NCBI GenBank assembly: GCA_942490535.1
Contig: CALNXQ010000002.1
Location: 310,001-374,000 of the forward strand
From: JAEINY01 sp942490535
GTDB lineage: Bacteria; Bacteroidota; Bacteroidia; Bacteroidales; Marinilabiliaceae
DNA: 64,000 nucleotides
Direction: 5' to 3'
The translations under genes and the position numbers were made by a program. The notes below the pieces were generated by a model. It saw nothing but the letters and a program-made list of their open reading frames with translations, did no database searches and was not told the origin of the DNA. This document shows, one piece after another, positions 45,370 to 54,078 of the stretch (position 1 is its first letter; every line of letters begins with the position of its first letter).

Positions 45370-46539
45370 CTAATTAGAGTACAATTTGTAATAAGGAACT
45401 GTTTTCAATTTTTCTTGAGTGTATTCAATTATCTCATCGGTAAAGCGATGAAACAAAGGGCCAATGACATATTGTACATGTTCCATTCCAATATCTGAAG
45501 TATTGGTTTCTATGTGTAATATTCTACCATCCGTATCCACAGCTATATCAAAACCCAATAACCTGGAATACAAATGAGTGGAAGCTATATTTTTGGCGGT
45601 TTCCCATATCTCGTCAATTTTATAAGGCCTGGCCATTTCAGCAAAAGGCGGATACCCGTCCAGCGCATAAATCTTTTCACTGCCATAGCTGAATCCAAAA
45701 TCTGCAAAATGACCGTCTTCCTTCACACACACAAACATGCCCCCTTCACAAATATTATCGACGCGTTTTCCGCATGCTCCAATTCGCAAATAGGAATAAA
45801 TCACGTGTACTCGATTATCTTTGACCGACCGATAAGTGAATACCCGAAATGTATTTAAGGAGGTAGGATTAAACTTTTTATAATACTCATGCTGATCGAC
45901 AAATTTCTGCACAATAAAATCCTGCTGAAAGGTTTTTTCCAACCACTCCAATGATAGTTTCTTGCCTTCTGCATTATAAAAAGAACCATCTGCCTTCCGA
46001 TCAAATACCACCACTCCTTTACCGGCGTGTAGTTCAATTGATTTCTTAGCAATAACGCTGGTTTCCGAATGAATCAAGTCATTCATTTCAATGGATCCTC
46101 TATTGATAACCCGCTGATCATTGGAATAATAATTACCATGAATATTGCGTAAAAAGATTTGTGGCACATGTTCAGGATCATTTAACCAATCAATGCGCGC
46201 TTTATCTTCATACCCCAATGAAAAAGCTAGATTATTGAGTGCTGGCTCAATTGCTGCATAGTAAATGTTGGAAGGGACTACATTGGGATCCGATATTCCT
46301 GCATACTCAAAGGCATTCTCCAGATGAATCGTTTTAATACATTTACCCAGAGGTTTCCATTTTTCCCGATAAGCCTTTATTTCTTTTTTGGATAACTTAA
46401 GTTTCGTTTTCTGCTTTTTAACACAGATTTTTTTCGCCAACATTTCATTATCCATTGCCAAATAATGATAGCCTGCAACCAAGTATACTTTTCGACCTAA
46501 AGCGGTCAAAGAACTAAAAAACTGATGCTTGAAATCCAT
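45370..46539 (-). CDS. PF14397 sugar-transfer-associated ATP-grasp protein, tandem copy 2
   Basis: A 389-residue protein, MDFKHQFFSSLTALGRKVYL at the start. KAYREKWKPLGKCIKTIHLE, VIAKKSIELHAGKGVVVF, FIVQKFVDQHEYYKKF, NPTSLNTFRVFTYRSVKDN and HIETNTSDIGMEHVQYVIG follow in the common order. Note GKGVV here versus GSGIT in copy 4 and GKGVI in copy 3 in the glycine-rich loop. It lies between copies 1 and 3 with short gaps (66 and 102 nt to the chosen starts). Confidence 0.85.
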   Translation of the reverse strand: MDFKHQFFSSLTALGRKVYLVAGYHYLAMDNEMLAKKICVKKQKTKLKLSKKEIKAYREKWKPLGKCIKTIHLENAFEYAGISDPNVVPSNIYYAAIEPALNNLAFSLGYEDKARIDWLNDPEHVPQIFLRNIHGNYYSNDQRVINRGSIEMNDLIHSETSVIAKKSIELHAGKGVVVFDRKADGSFYNAEGKKLSLEWLEKTFQQDFIVQKFVDQHEYYKKFNPTSLNTFRVFTYRSVKDNRVHVIYSYLRIGACGKRVDNICEGGMFVCVKEDGHFADFGFSYGSEKIYALDGYPPFAEMARPYKIDEIWETAKNIASTHLYSRLLGFDIAVDTDGRILHIETNTSDIGMEHVQYVIGPLFHRFTDEIIEYTQEKLKTVPYYKLYSN

Positions 46540-46604
46540 CTCTTCACTGTTTAATAGTTAATACTCTCAATCACCATCTAAAAATGAAAAATCTTAGACA
46601 CCAC

Positions 46605-47738
46605 TTAGTGTTCCATGCCATATTCAATCACCTCATCCGTAAAACGATGAAATAAAGGCCCATTGACATGTTGAATGCTGTCAATTGCTAAATCCGACGT
46701 ATTTACCTCAATCATCCGAACATGTTCATCCCTATCCACGGCCATATCAAAGCCCAATACACGTGCATGATAATGCAGAGCAGCTGCCTTTTTAGCAGTT
46801 TCCCAAACTTGATGAATACAATGAACCGGATCGACTTCCTTAAAGGATTTTTTCATTTCACCAAAAGACTCCATTTTATTACCTTTCTCATCAAATCCAA
46901 CCCCCCTCAAATGACCTGATTCAGTGATACCCAAGGCATACCCGCCCAACTTCAAGTTATCCACAATACTCCCGAATGATCCCACTCTTAGCATGGTACT
47001 AATGACATGAATTTCATTATCCAAAACAGAGCGGTAAGTCATTACCCGCAAGGTATTGAGCGAAGATGGATTAAACTGGGCAAAGTAATCATGCTGATAA
47101 ATGTATTCCTGGATCACATAATTAACCCGATAAGCATCCCGCAAGAAATCAATAGTCAACAACTGATTACGTGCATTGTAAAAACCACCATTTTTCCGGG
47201 TAAACACTTGTACACTTATTCCTCCATGAGCATCCACTGATTGCTTGACCACAACTTTTTCCTGATCACCCAGCAGTTTAGATAAATCAATTTCTTCATT
47301 ACTCTGCACTGCTTTTTTATTGATAAAGAAGACTCCATGAATATTTCTAAAAAAAATGCGCGGCACCAAGTCGCCATATAACCAATCGAGTTGCGACTTA
47401 TCCTCCATAACCAAGGCAAAAGATATATTATTTAACTTGGGCTCTATATGAGAAAAGTATATGTTCCAGGGAACCACATTTTCATCGGCATACCCAAATG
47501 TTTGGCTGACTGCATCCAAATAAACCGGAGATACAAATCTTGAAACTCTTTTCCACTTATTCCTATACCGAGTAATTTCCTGGGGTTGAAGTTTTCGCTT
47601 GGCAGTTGTCTTCAAATGCTTGTTAAAACGCCTGGCTTTCGCTTTGCATTCAAAATAAACATAAATGACGCCAACTTTACGGTGAAAAAAACGAACCACA
47701 TGATAAAGAATCGACAATATTTTAAAAGCTATCGGCAT
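46605..47738 (-). CDS. PF14397 sugar-transfer-associated ATP-grasp protein, tandem copy 1
   Basis: A 377-residue protein, the most divergent of the four. The N-terminus is FKILSILYHVVRFFHRKVGV, and TRYRNKWKRVSRFVSPVYLD replaces KAYHERWKPLGK. VVVKQSVDAHGGISVQVF has Gln instead of Lys after the first Lys. FIYQHDYF-like hinge and FNPSSLNTLRVMTYRSVLDN are retained, and MIEVNTSDLAIDSIQHVNG replaces HIETNTSDIGME. It is the first PF14397 gene reading along the operon, 9 nt after the GT2 gene. These differences suggest a different acceptor from copies 2-4. Confidence 0.83.
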   Translation of the reverse strand: MPIAFKILSILYHVVRFFHRKVGVIYVYFECKAKARRFNKHLKTTAKRKLQPQEITRYRNKWKRVSRFVSPVYLDAVSQTFGYADENVVPWNIYFSHIEPKLNNISFALVMEDKSQLDWLYGDLVPRIFFRNIHGVFFINKKAVQSNEEIDLSKLLGDQEKVVVKQSVDAHGGISVQVFTRKNGGFYNARNQLLTIDFLRDAYRVNYVIQEYIYQHDYFAQFNPSSLNTLRVMTYRSVLDNEIHVISTMLRVGSFGSIVDNLKLGGYALGITESGHLRGVGFDEKGNKMESFGEMKKSFKEVDPVHCIHQVWETAKKAAALHYHARVLGFDMAVDRDEHVRMIEVNTSDLAIDSIQHVNGPLFHRFTDEVIEYGMEH

Positions 47739-47747
47739 ATATCCGTT

Positions 47748-48581
47748 TTAATGACCATTTTCAATTAATGAATAAATAAACTCTGCTTCTTTTCGGCCTT
47801 TGCGGGATGATTTTTCATAGGCCAGTCGCCCTTGGTTGATTAGAAATGCCAGTTTTCGTATTTTTTCATACCGGTGCCACCTCGATGAATACAATTCTTT
47901 ATAACGGTTAATCTCCCAAGTGGCCCGATCAGAAGTTTTATTTGGCCCGAATACCTCCACCGATTTAGAAAGATTATGCTCACGATAAGCTCCCAAATAA
48001 AATGGGATGTGCACAAAATCCGTATGTTTTAGAAAGCGGCGCCACAAATCCACATCCATGGTATAATGCAATTCCTCATTTAAACCATCGGCTTTATTCC
48101 AAATGAATTTGGAAAAAAATGTGGTTTCCTGAGGAATTTTAAGATACATTTTGGATTCCCATCGCTTAAAGGAAGGGCCTTCATTAACTTTTAATACCCG
48201 GTCATCTTTATCAATAATAACCCGATCGCCATAAAATACATGATGATCTGGATACTTACGATAATACTCCGACACAATTTTTAAAGTAGATGGATACAAT
48301 ACATCATCCGAATTCAACCAATTGAATAAATCGCCAGTGGCCATTTTAAAACCCTTGTTTATAGCATTGCTTTGACCAGAATCCGGTTCACTCACCCATA
48401 TGGTGATGTGTGCTTCATATTTTTTGATAATGTCGACGCTCCCATCCGTGGAGCCTCCATCGATAATAATGTACTCTAAATTAGGATATCCCTGGTTAAC
48501 AACAGACAAAATCGTTCGTTCCAGAAAGATGGCCTGATTAAAAGATGGCGTAACAATCGTAATTTTAGGATATGGTTTCAT
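47748..48581 (-). CDS. Glycosyltransferase family 2
   Basis: A 277-residue GT-A enzyme. ITIVTPSFNQAIFLERTILSV at the start, IIDGGSTDGSVDII, EPDSGQSNAINKGF and NWLNSDDVLYP (the metal-binding DxD-like DD) follow in order, and WRRFLKHTDFVHIPFYLGAYREH closes the domain. It overlaps the end of the aminotransferase gene by 17 nt. By position it may transfer the sugar made by that enzyme. Confidence 0.94.
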   Translation of the reverse strand: MKPYPKITIVTPSFNQAIFLERTILSVVNQGYPNLEYIIIDGGSTDGSVDIIKKYEAHITIWVSEPDSGQSNAINKGFKMATGDLFNWLNSDDVLYPSTLKIVSEYYRKYPDHHVFYGDRVIIDKDDRVLKVNEGPSFKRWESKMYLKIPQETTFFSKFIWNKADGLNEELHYTMDVDLWRRFLKHTDFVHIPFYLGAYREHNLSKSVEVFGPNKTSDRATWEINRYKELYSSRWHRYEKIRKLAFLINQGRLAYEKSSRKGRKEAEFIYSLIENGH

Positions 48582-49725
48582 ATGTATTCTGAAAACAATT
48601 AATCAATAAAGCCGTTATTTTTTGCAATTGGTCCTCGGTTAGCTCATAATAAAATGGCAATCGTAACAACCGGTCTGTAAAATAATCACTGTTGACCAAG
48701 TCTCTTCCATCGTGCCTATTTTTATAAAATGGACTCTTATGCAACGAGATATAATGAAAGACCGCCAATATGCTGTTCTCCTTTAGAAGTTTAATAATGG
48801 CCGATCGCTCTTCTAAGTTTCGACATATCACATAAAACATGTGATAATTATTGGTGGTATGATCCAGCTTTTCAGGTAATTTTATTACACCTCTGTTGGC
48901 CAAAGGTGTAAGCGCCTGGAGATAATAATTCCATATTTCCTTGCGCCTTTTTTGAATATCCTCCAAATTCTCTAACTGGGCATATAAAAAAGCGGCAATA
49001 ATATCAGAAGGTAAATAAGAAGATCCAATATCGACCCAACCATATTTATCCACCTCTCCTCTAAAAAAAGAAGCTCGATTGGTTCCCTTTTCCCAAATAA
49101 TTTCTGCTCTTTCCACAAAATGGTCATCATTGACAACCAACATCCCCCCCTCACCTGAAATGATATTTTTGGTCTCGTGAAATGAAAACGCAGCTAAATG
49201 GCCGATGGATCCCAGTGGCCTGCCCTTGTAATATGAATCAATGGCCTGAGCCGCATCCTCCACCACAAACAAACCATATTTTCCGGCTAATTTCATAATT
49301 TCATCCATATCGCAAGCTACTCCTGCATAATGGACCGGTACAATGGCTTTTGTACGCGCAGTTATGAGGGCTTCAATCTTAGAGACATCCATATTAGGGT
49401 GATTGGGCAAACTATCTGCAAAGACTATTTTAGCACCTCTCAATACAAATGCATTGGCAGTAGACACAAAAGTATAGGCCGGCATAATGACTTCGTCCCC
49501 CTCCTTTATATCTAATAATATGGCTGCCATTTCCAAGGCATCTGTGCAACTGGTCGTCAACAGACACTTTTTAAAGCCATATTTTTCCTGAAAAAAATGA
49601 TGCACTTTATGAGTAAACCGACTATTGCCTTTGATCTCCCCATACAAAACAGCCTGCGACATATAATGCAGCTCTTTACCTGACATATAGGGCTTATTAA
49701 ACGGAATTGCATACTTTTGATCCAT
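48565..49725 (-). CDS. dTDP-4-amino-4,6-dideoxygalactose transaminase-like (RffA/WecE)
   Basis: A 386-residue DegT/DnrJ/EryC1-family PLP enzyme. The PLP Lys is K186 in SFHETKNIISGEGG; EDAAQ at 156-160 supplies the cofactor Asp; IPFNKPYMSGKELHYM at the start and the CLLTTSCTDALEMAA segment (53-67) are typical of the RffA/WecE clade. That enzyme makes dTDP-4-amino-4,6-dideoxygalactose from dTDP-4-keto-6-deoxyglucose and glutamate. The dTDP-glucose pathway genes (rmlA, rmlB) are not in the window. A 4-amino sugar would be a natural acceptor for amide-forming ATP-grasp proteins next to it (inference). Confidence 0.87.
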   Translation of the reverse strand: MDQKYAIPFNKPYMSGKELHYMSQAVLYGEIKGNSRFTHKVHHFFQEKYGFKKCLLTTSCTDALEMAAILLDIKEGDEVIMPAYTFVSTANAFVLRGAKIVFADSLPNHPNMDVSKIEALITARTKAIVPVHYAGVACDMDEIMKLAGKYGLFVVEDAAQAIDSYYKGRPLGSIGHLAAFSFHETKNIISGEGGMLVVNDDHFVERAEIIWEKGTNRASFFRGEVDKYGWVDIGSSYLPSDIIAAFLYAQLENLEDIQKRRKEIWNYYLQALTPLANRGVIKLPEKLDHTTNNYHMFYVICRNLEERSAIIKLLKENSILAVFHYISLHKSPFYKNRHDGRDLVNSDYFTDRLLRLPFYYELTEDQLQKITALLINCFQNTYETIS

Positions 49726-49737
49726 AACTAGTTATGT

Positions 49738-51063
49738 TTAGGGTAACATTTTATTCTTTCTGATATCTTCAAATACAGCAGTATACATATTAATCACCTT
49801 TTCCGGGTTAAACAGATCAAGCGCCAATGACCGACATTCTTGTTCCATGTTTTTTTGATCGTCCTGTGAAAGTGAAACCATTCTGAGTAATCCTTCTGCC
49901 AAATCTTCACTGTCTTTCAACTTAGCCCTATAGCCGGTTCTTCCGGAATGGACCAAATCCAGAGAGACCCCCATTTCAAAGGATACAATGGGCGTTCCCG
50001 ACATCAACGCTTGATTAACCATGACAGGTCCGGAATCATAAATGGATGGACAAATAAACACATCAGCGGCCTGATAAGCTGCTGCCAATTCATTAACCTG
50101 CTTCAAATACCCCAAACAATGATATTTGAAAGGCAGTAATTCAAGTGGAAAATCATTGGTATTTCCGGCAATGAGGAGGAGAATTTTTTCCTTCGTCCCA
50201 TCCCCATTCAAGCGCACATTTAAGCGTTCAAGCGCATTCAATAAATAACTCATTCCTTTGCGTTGTTCTCCAAAATGAACGGATCCGAAAAATAACACTC
50301 TCGAATCCTGTGGAATACCCCATTGTGAACGAATAGCTGACTTATCGCCGGGTATAAACACATCTGGTTCAACACCTAAAAATGTACGATAGATGGGAAG
50401 ATCCTTAAAAACAGAACTCTTTAGAGTATTCTGATGATCCCATTCACTTCCGATCATCAGCCGTAAATCATATCCACGAATATGCTTCTTCTTAAAAGCC
50501 AAATTAATAGCTGAAAGATCCTTCGAATTTGTCGAAAACAAAGCCGGACAATTGCCACACCCATTTTGATACCCCGTACATTCCCAGGCATAATGACAAC
50601 CTCCCGTAATGGGGGCCATGTCTAAAAATTCCCATAGAACAGTGGCTCCTGTTGCATTGGCTAGCTCTTTAATATTTTTTATTGTCACAAACTCGGTCGT
50701 AAAAAACACCACAATCACGTCCGGTAAAAATCCTTTCAACCTGGCAAGTATTGTCGAAGTAGAATAATATTGCCTAGTTCCATCCGGTTCAAAAAATTGA
50801 TATTTAAAGTCTCTTTTAATCTTTTTAGATAGCCCCAATTTGGATTTAACCTTTTGAACCATTTTCCGATCCACCTTATTCCAGAACTGAAGTCGCTGCC
50901 ATTGCTTTGGCGTATGCATCGAGATAACATCATCTACCTCCTGCTCATGGTAAATGGTTAGCATTTTAGATTCATAGCCATTTCGAATAAAGTTATGATG
51001 CAGATCAAAGGCTACCTTTCCAGCTCTTACAGGCCCATGTGCAGATATACATAATACTTTCAT
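49738..51063 (-). CDS. Glycosyltransferase family 4
   Basis: A 441-residue GT-B protein, longer than the others here. LCISAHGPVRAGKVAFDLHHNF at the start is an unusual variant of the acceptor loop. A Cys-rich insertion (HYAWECTGYQNGCGNCP at about residue 155) may bind a metal; it occurs in some GT4 subgroups. Donor domain: VLFFGSVHFGEQRKGMSYLL and ICPSIYDSGPVMVNQALMSGTPIVSF. It begins about 420 nt after the stop of the flippase gene. Confidence 0.9.
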   Translation of the reverse strand: MKVLCISAHGPVRAGKVAFDLHHNFIRNGYESKMLTIYHEQEVDDVISMHTPKQWQRLQFWNKVDRKMVQKVKSKLGLSKKIKRDFKYQFFEPDGTRQYYSTSTILARLKGFLPDVIVVFFTTEFVTIKNIKELANATGATVLWEFLDMAPITGGCHYAWECTGYQNGCGNCPALFSTNSKDLSAINLAFKKKHIRGYDLRLMIGSEWDHQNTLKSSVFKDLPIYRTFLGVEPDVFIPGDKSAIRSQWGIPQDSRVLFFGSVHFGEQRKGMSYLLNALERLNVRLNGDGTKEKILLLIAGNTNDFPLELLPFKYHCLGYLKQVNELAAAYQAADVFICPSIYDSGPVMVNQALMSGTPIVSFEMGVSLDLVHSGRTGYRAKLKDSEDLAEGLLRMVSLSQDDQKNMEQECRSLALDLFNPEKVINMYTAVFEDIRKNKMLP

Positions 51064-51481
51064 ATCATTTTGTTTTCGAAACCATTTCAGATTTCAACAC
51101 TTCATACTAAGAAAACATTAGATTCTTGATGCGTGAATGACAGAACGACTCATATTAAAAAACTTAATATCATCCTGTTACACGGCGACTCACCCCACAT
51201 AGATTCACCAGCAAAAAGTCATTTACGCATCAAACAGTCCCCAAATCACCTTGACGGAATCTCCATTAAAAGATTAAATCCCAACTCTTTTGAGCTATTA
51301 TCCAAGGTAGTCATAAAAAAAACAAGAATCAACTCAAATCGTCATAATGAAAATTGCTCAAATAAGAGCATTAAAATCACTATACCAGCAATTTGCACAA
51401 GCCACAAGCTTTTTACAATCAAAATATTTTGCTCATTCATCAAATGGTAATTCTTAAAGGCAGCAAAAGGAAAGTAAACGC
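51064..51481. other. Intergenic gap inside EPS operon
   Basis: About 418 nt without a supported gene, unusual for this otherwise compact operon. On the minus strand a 32-codon frame (51440-51342, MNEQNILIVKSLWLVQIAGI and on) encodes a hydrophobic segment, and the frame continues past one TGA for about 30 codons. It could be a small membrane protein or a decayed gene. The plus-strand frame at 51133-51450 has no protein-like features. Confidence 0.35.
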
Positions 51482-52858
51482 CTATTGATTCCAGATACCT
51501 TTGGCTTTACCTGTTACAATTTTATAATATTGAACCGGATGCAAAAAAGTACCCAATAACAAGCAGATTATAGTAGCAGCAATAACGCCGTTTATACCCA
51601 TACCCATATTACGTCCCAGAAATATGGACAAAGGAATATTAATGATACTGGAAATAACTGCAGTAACCAACTGTAATTTAATCTTCCCAACGCCATTGAT
51701 GAAATAAGCAAATATATTGTTCCAGGAACGAATGAAAACATACACGACCATTAATAAATTCAACTGCCAGGTAATTTGGACTCTATCACCCAACCATAAC
51801 TTGAAAACCCAGGGAGCTACGGCAAACATAACAATTAAAGCTACGGCCACTACCCCCAACATTCTGAGCAACTTACTCATCGAAGATCGCACCCAACCAA
51901 TTTCCCCCCTGGTAAAAGCATCAGTAAAAGCAGACCAGAAGGGAACCAGGACAATAGAAAATCCCATCTCGACAATCCCAAAATATTTGCGTGCCGCACT
52001 ATAGGGAACCACATCTGCCGGACCGAACAATCTAGTAATAATCATATTATCAGTTGCAAACAAGACAATAACAGCGATCTGAACAATAAAAAACTTGACT
52101 CCCAGATTCGTTAACGAGGAAAGCAATTTGGTATCTACATAATTAATAGAAGGTCGAAAACCCTTATAGCGTCTCCCATAAAAATAGAAGGTCGCAATGG
52201 ACAAAATAATCACAGGAACCACACCAGAAATCATAATGATATAAAACAGAGAAGCCTGTGCATATTTAAATAACAGAAGAACACCAATTAAAAAAAAGGT
52301 ACTGAAGAAGAAATCCATCATGTCACTGTAAGCCGGATGCTGATCTGCTTCTAAAACCGTTCTAATAAGGTTCAAAACAAATTTCAAACAAAAAAAGCCG
52401 ACAAAAGCAATTAACGAAGCTCTTAATACGCCAGGCTCTGCTCCCTGAACATTAAATACTTCATTCCAATCTACTATTAGAATAATTGGCAATAGTATCA
52501 GAAATAATCCAACAGAGATGAGCGAAATAACGAAATACGTGCTACTTACATATTTTTTGGCCGATACGAGGTCGTCCTTTGCTAAGCTTTCCGCCAACTT
52601 ATTACGCAGGCCGTTTCCCAGACCAATATTGAAAAAACTAAGCCATCCAGTGAATGAACCTACCGTCAGCCAAACACCATGCCACATATTACCCAGATAG
52701 GCCAATATCAAAGGAAATCGAATGTAGCTAATGCCGAGTCCAGTACCTTTTAAGATCAAAGAAAGTGCTATGTTTTTTTTGAGTAATACGGTTCGCGCAT
52801 CACCTTTCGATAAAAGACCAAGGGCTTTCTCACGCGTCGTCTTTAGTAGTTTCTTCAT
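51482..52858 (-). CDS. Wzx-type polysaccharide flippase
   Basis: A 458-residue polytopic protein with about 12-14 membrane segments, of the MOP/Wzx superfamily (TGLGISYIRFPLILAYLG, FNIGLGNGLRNKLAESLA, FATDNMIITRLFGPADVVPY). The reading frame extends to a TTG at 52885, but the ATG at 52858 gives a normal basic start (MKKLLKTTREKALG) and reduces the overlap with wzy from 56 to 29 nt. It precedes the GT4 gene by a long 418-nt gap. With the Wzy, Wzc and Wza genes just upstream it forms a complete Wzx/Wzy export set. Confidence 0.88.
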   Translation of the reverse strand: MKKLLKTTREKALGLLSKGDARTVLLKKNIALSLILKGTGLGISYIRFPLILAYLGNMWHGVWLTVGSFTGWLSFFNIGLGNGLRNKLAESLAKDDLVSAKKYVSSTYFVISLISVGLFLILLPIILIVDWNEVFNVQGAEPGVLRASLIAFVGFFCLKFVLNLIRTVLEADQHPAYSDMMDFFFSTFFLIGVLLLFKYAQASLFYIIMISGVVPVIILSIATFYFYGRRYKGFRPSINYVDTKLLSSLTNLGVKFFIVQIAVIVLFATDNMIITRLFGPADVVPYSAARKYFGIVEMGFSIVLVPFWSAFTDAFTRGEIGWVRSSMSKLLRMLGVVAVALIVMFAVAPWVFKLWLGDRVQITWQLNLLMVVYVFIRSWNNIFAYFINGVGKIKLQLVTAVISSIINIPLSIFLGRNMGMGINGVIAATIICLLLGTFLHPVQYYKIVTGKAKGIWNQ

Positions 52859-54077
52859 AGTGCTTGTTCCAATAATACCGATCAAATAAGAAGGACATCA
52901 TCAATCCATAAGTGAAAATGACATAGTAGACCAATGTTACATTGGCCCACAGAAAAATACTTATCCCCACAAAACTGCCCCAGAACTGAGTTATTTTAGC
53001 CGTTTTATAAAATCGTCGGGCAATTAAAAACCAAAAACCAAAGGCAAAAAAACTACCAATAATTCCATATGAATAAAGGTGGGCCAAATACCCCACATGA
53101 ATCTGCGAACTTCTGCCAGCAAGCGCTACGATCACTTCGTTTGAAAGATGAACGCCAGATCCAAACCAAGGATTTTGCCCGAAAAACTTCTGAAATATTT
53201 CAAAAGCCAACAACCTGGTCGAGGCTGAATTCGCTAAAATTCGATTCTGTATGTAGCCATCAATATCAAAGCCAGTAACAATTAACAATTGTACAAACAG
53301 TAAAACAATAATTGGTGTGGCAAATGAAATGACGAGAAAAGTTCGCCATTTATTTTTTCCCAATATCAACAATGGCATTAAGGTCAATAAAAACCCGACC
53401 TGTACAAACCGTGAATTGGTGGCAAAAACAACCACTAAACCCATTACTAACCAAACAAAAGGAATTCGATGCTTCACCTTCGCATAGTACGCCGTCACAA
53501 GGCCCACTAATGGCAAAAAAGACTGACTCACTTCCAACATCCCAATGTAACCAAAAATAGAAGTCCTGCGAACTTCAAAAGTGTCATCGGCAGCTCCCAT
53601 TTTTCGGGCATAAGCGGCTAACTTATCTGGCGTAAAAAAGAAGGGGTCATGTACAAACTGAATTAAAGATACAACAAATGAGGCAATGATGGTACCAATA
53701 AAGAGCTTCACTAACAAGTTAATCAAGCTTTCAGGGATCTTATAATTATCAACCACATAAATTAAACTGGCAATGTGTAAATAAGGATTAACAAATACAT
53801 CAAATGCAAATCCTTTTCGGGCATACGTCCCTTGCTGAAGTACAATATCCCATCCCAGATAATACGCGTACACTAGCAAGGCTGCAACAATTAACCTGTC
53901 AAATCGAGAGTTATTGACGCCTTTACGAATAAGCAATGCGAGGGAAATCAGAAAGAGTGTTGCCCCATATATTTTGTAGAAACCCTGATCTGTCGTCGCA
54001 TAATCAAGAAAACATACAAAGGGTGCAAACGCTAGTAAGATGAAATATAAATAGATCAGATTAGATATCCGAAACAT
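52830..54077 (-). CDS. O-antigen polymerase/ligase-like membrane protein (Wzy)
   Basis: A 415-residue protein with about 11-12 membrane segments and a large loop before the last helices (about residues 260-320). That loop contains NRILANSASTRLLAFEIFQ and FGSGVHLSNEV, the place where O-antigen polymerases and ligases carry their catalytic-type residues. Sequence conservation in the family is low, so the Wzy call rests on topology and on position, one nucleotide after the Wzc gene and overlapping the flippase gene. Confidence 0.8.
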   Translation of the reverse strand: MFRISNLIYLYFILLAFAPFVCFLDYATTDQGFYKIYGATLFLISLALLIRKGVNNSRFDRLIVAALLVYAYYLGWDIVLQQGTYARKGFAFDVFVNPYLHIASLIYVVDNYKIPESLINLLVKLFIGTIIASFVVSLIQFVHDPFFFTPDKLAAYARKMGAADDTFEVRRTSIFGYIGMLEVSQSFLPLVGLVTAYYAKVKHRIPFVWLVMGLVVVFATNSRFVQVGFLLTLMPLLILGKNKWRTFLVISFATPIIVLLFVQLLIVTGFDIDGYIQNRILANSASTRLLAFEIFQKFFGQNPWFGSGVHLSNEVIVALAGRSSQIHVGYLAHLYSYGIIGSFFAFGFWFLIARRFYKTAKITQFWGSFVGISIFLWANVTLVYYVIFTYGLMMSFLFDRYYWNKHYEETTKDDA

Positions 54078-54078
54078 C

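Noticed and set aside
42793..47738. Assembly artefact as explanation for the four PF14397 copies
   Set aside because: The copies differ throughout, in length and in motifs, so they are not a collapsed or repeated contig.
51133..51450. 105-codon plus-strand frame in the EPS operon gap
   Set aside because: Composition is rich in His, Asn, Ile and Lys as in antisense or non-coding AT-rich DNA; no family motif, and it opposes the operon.
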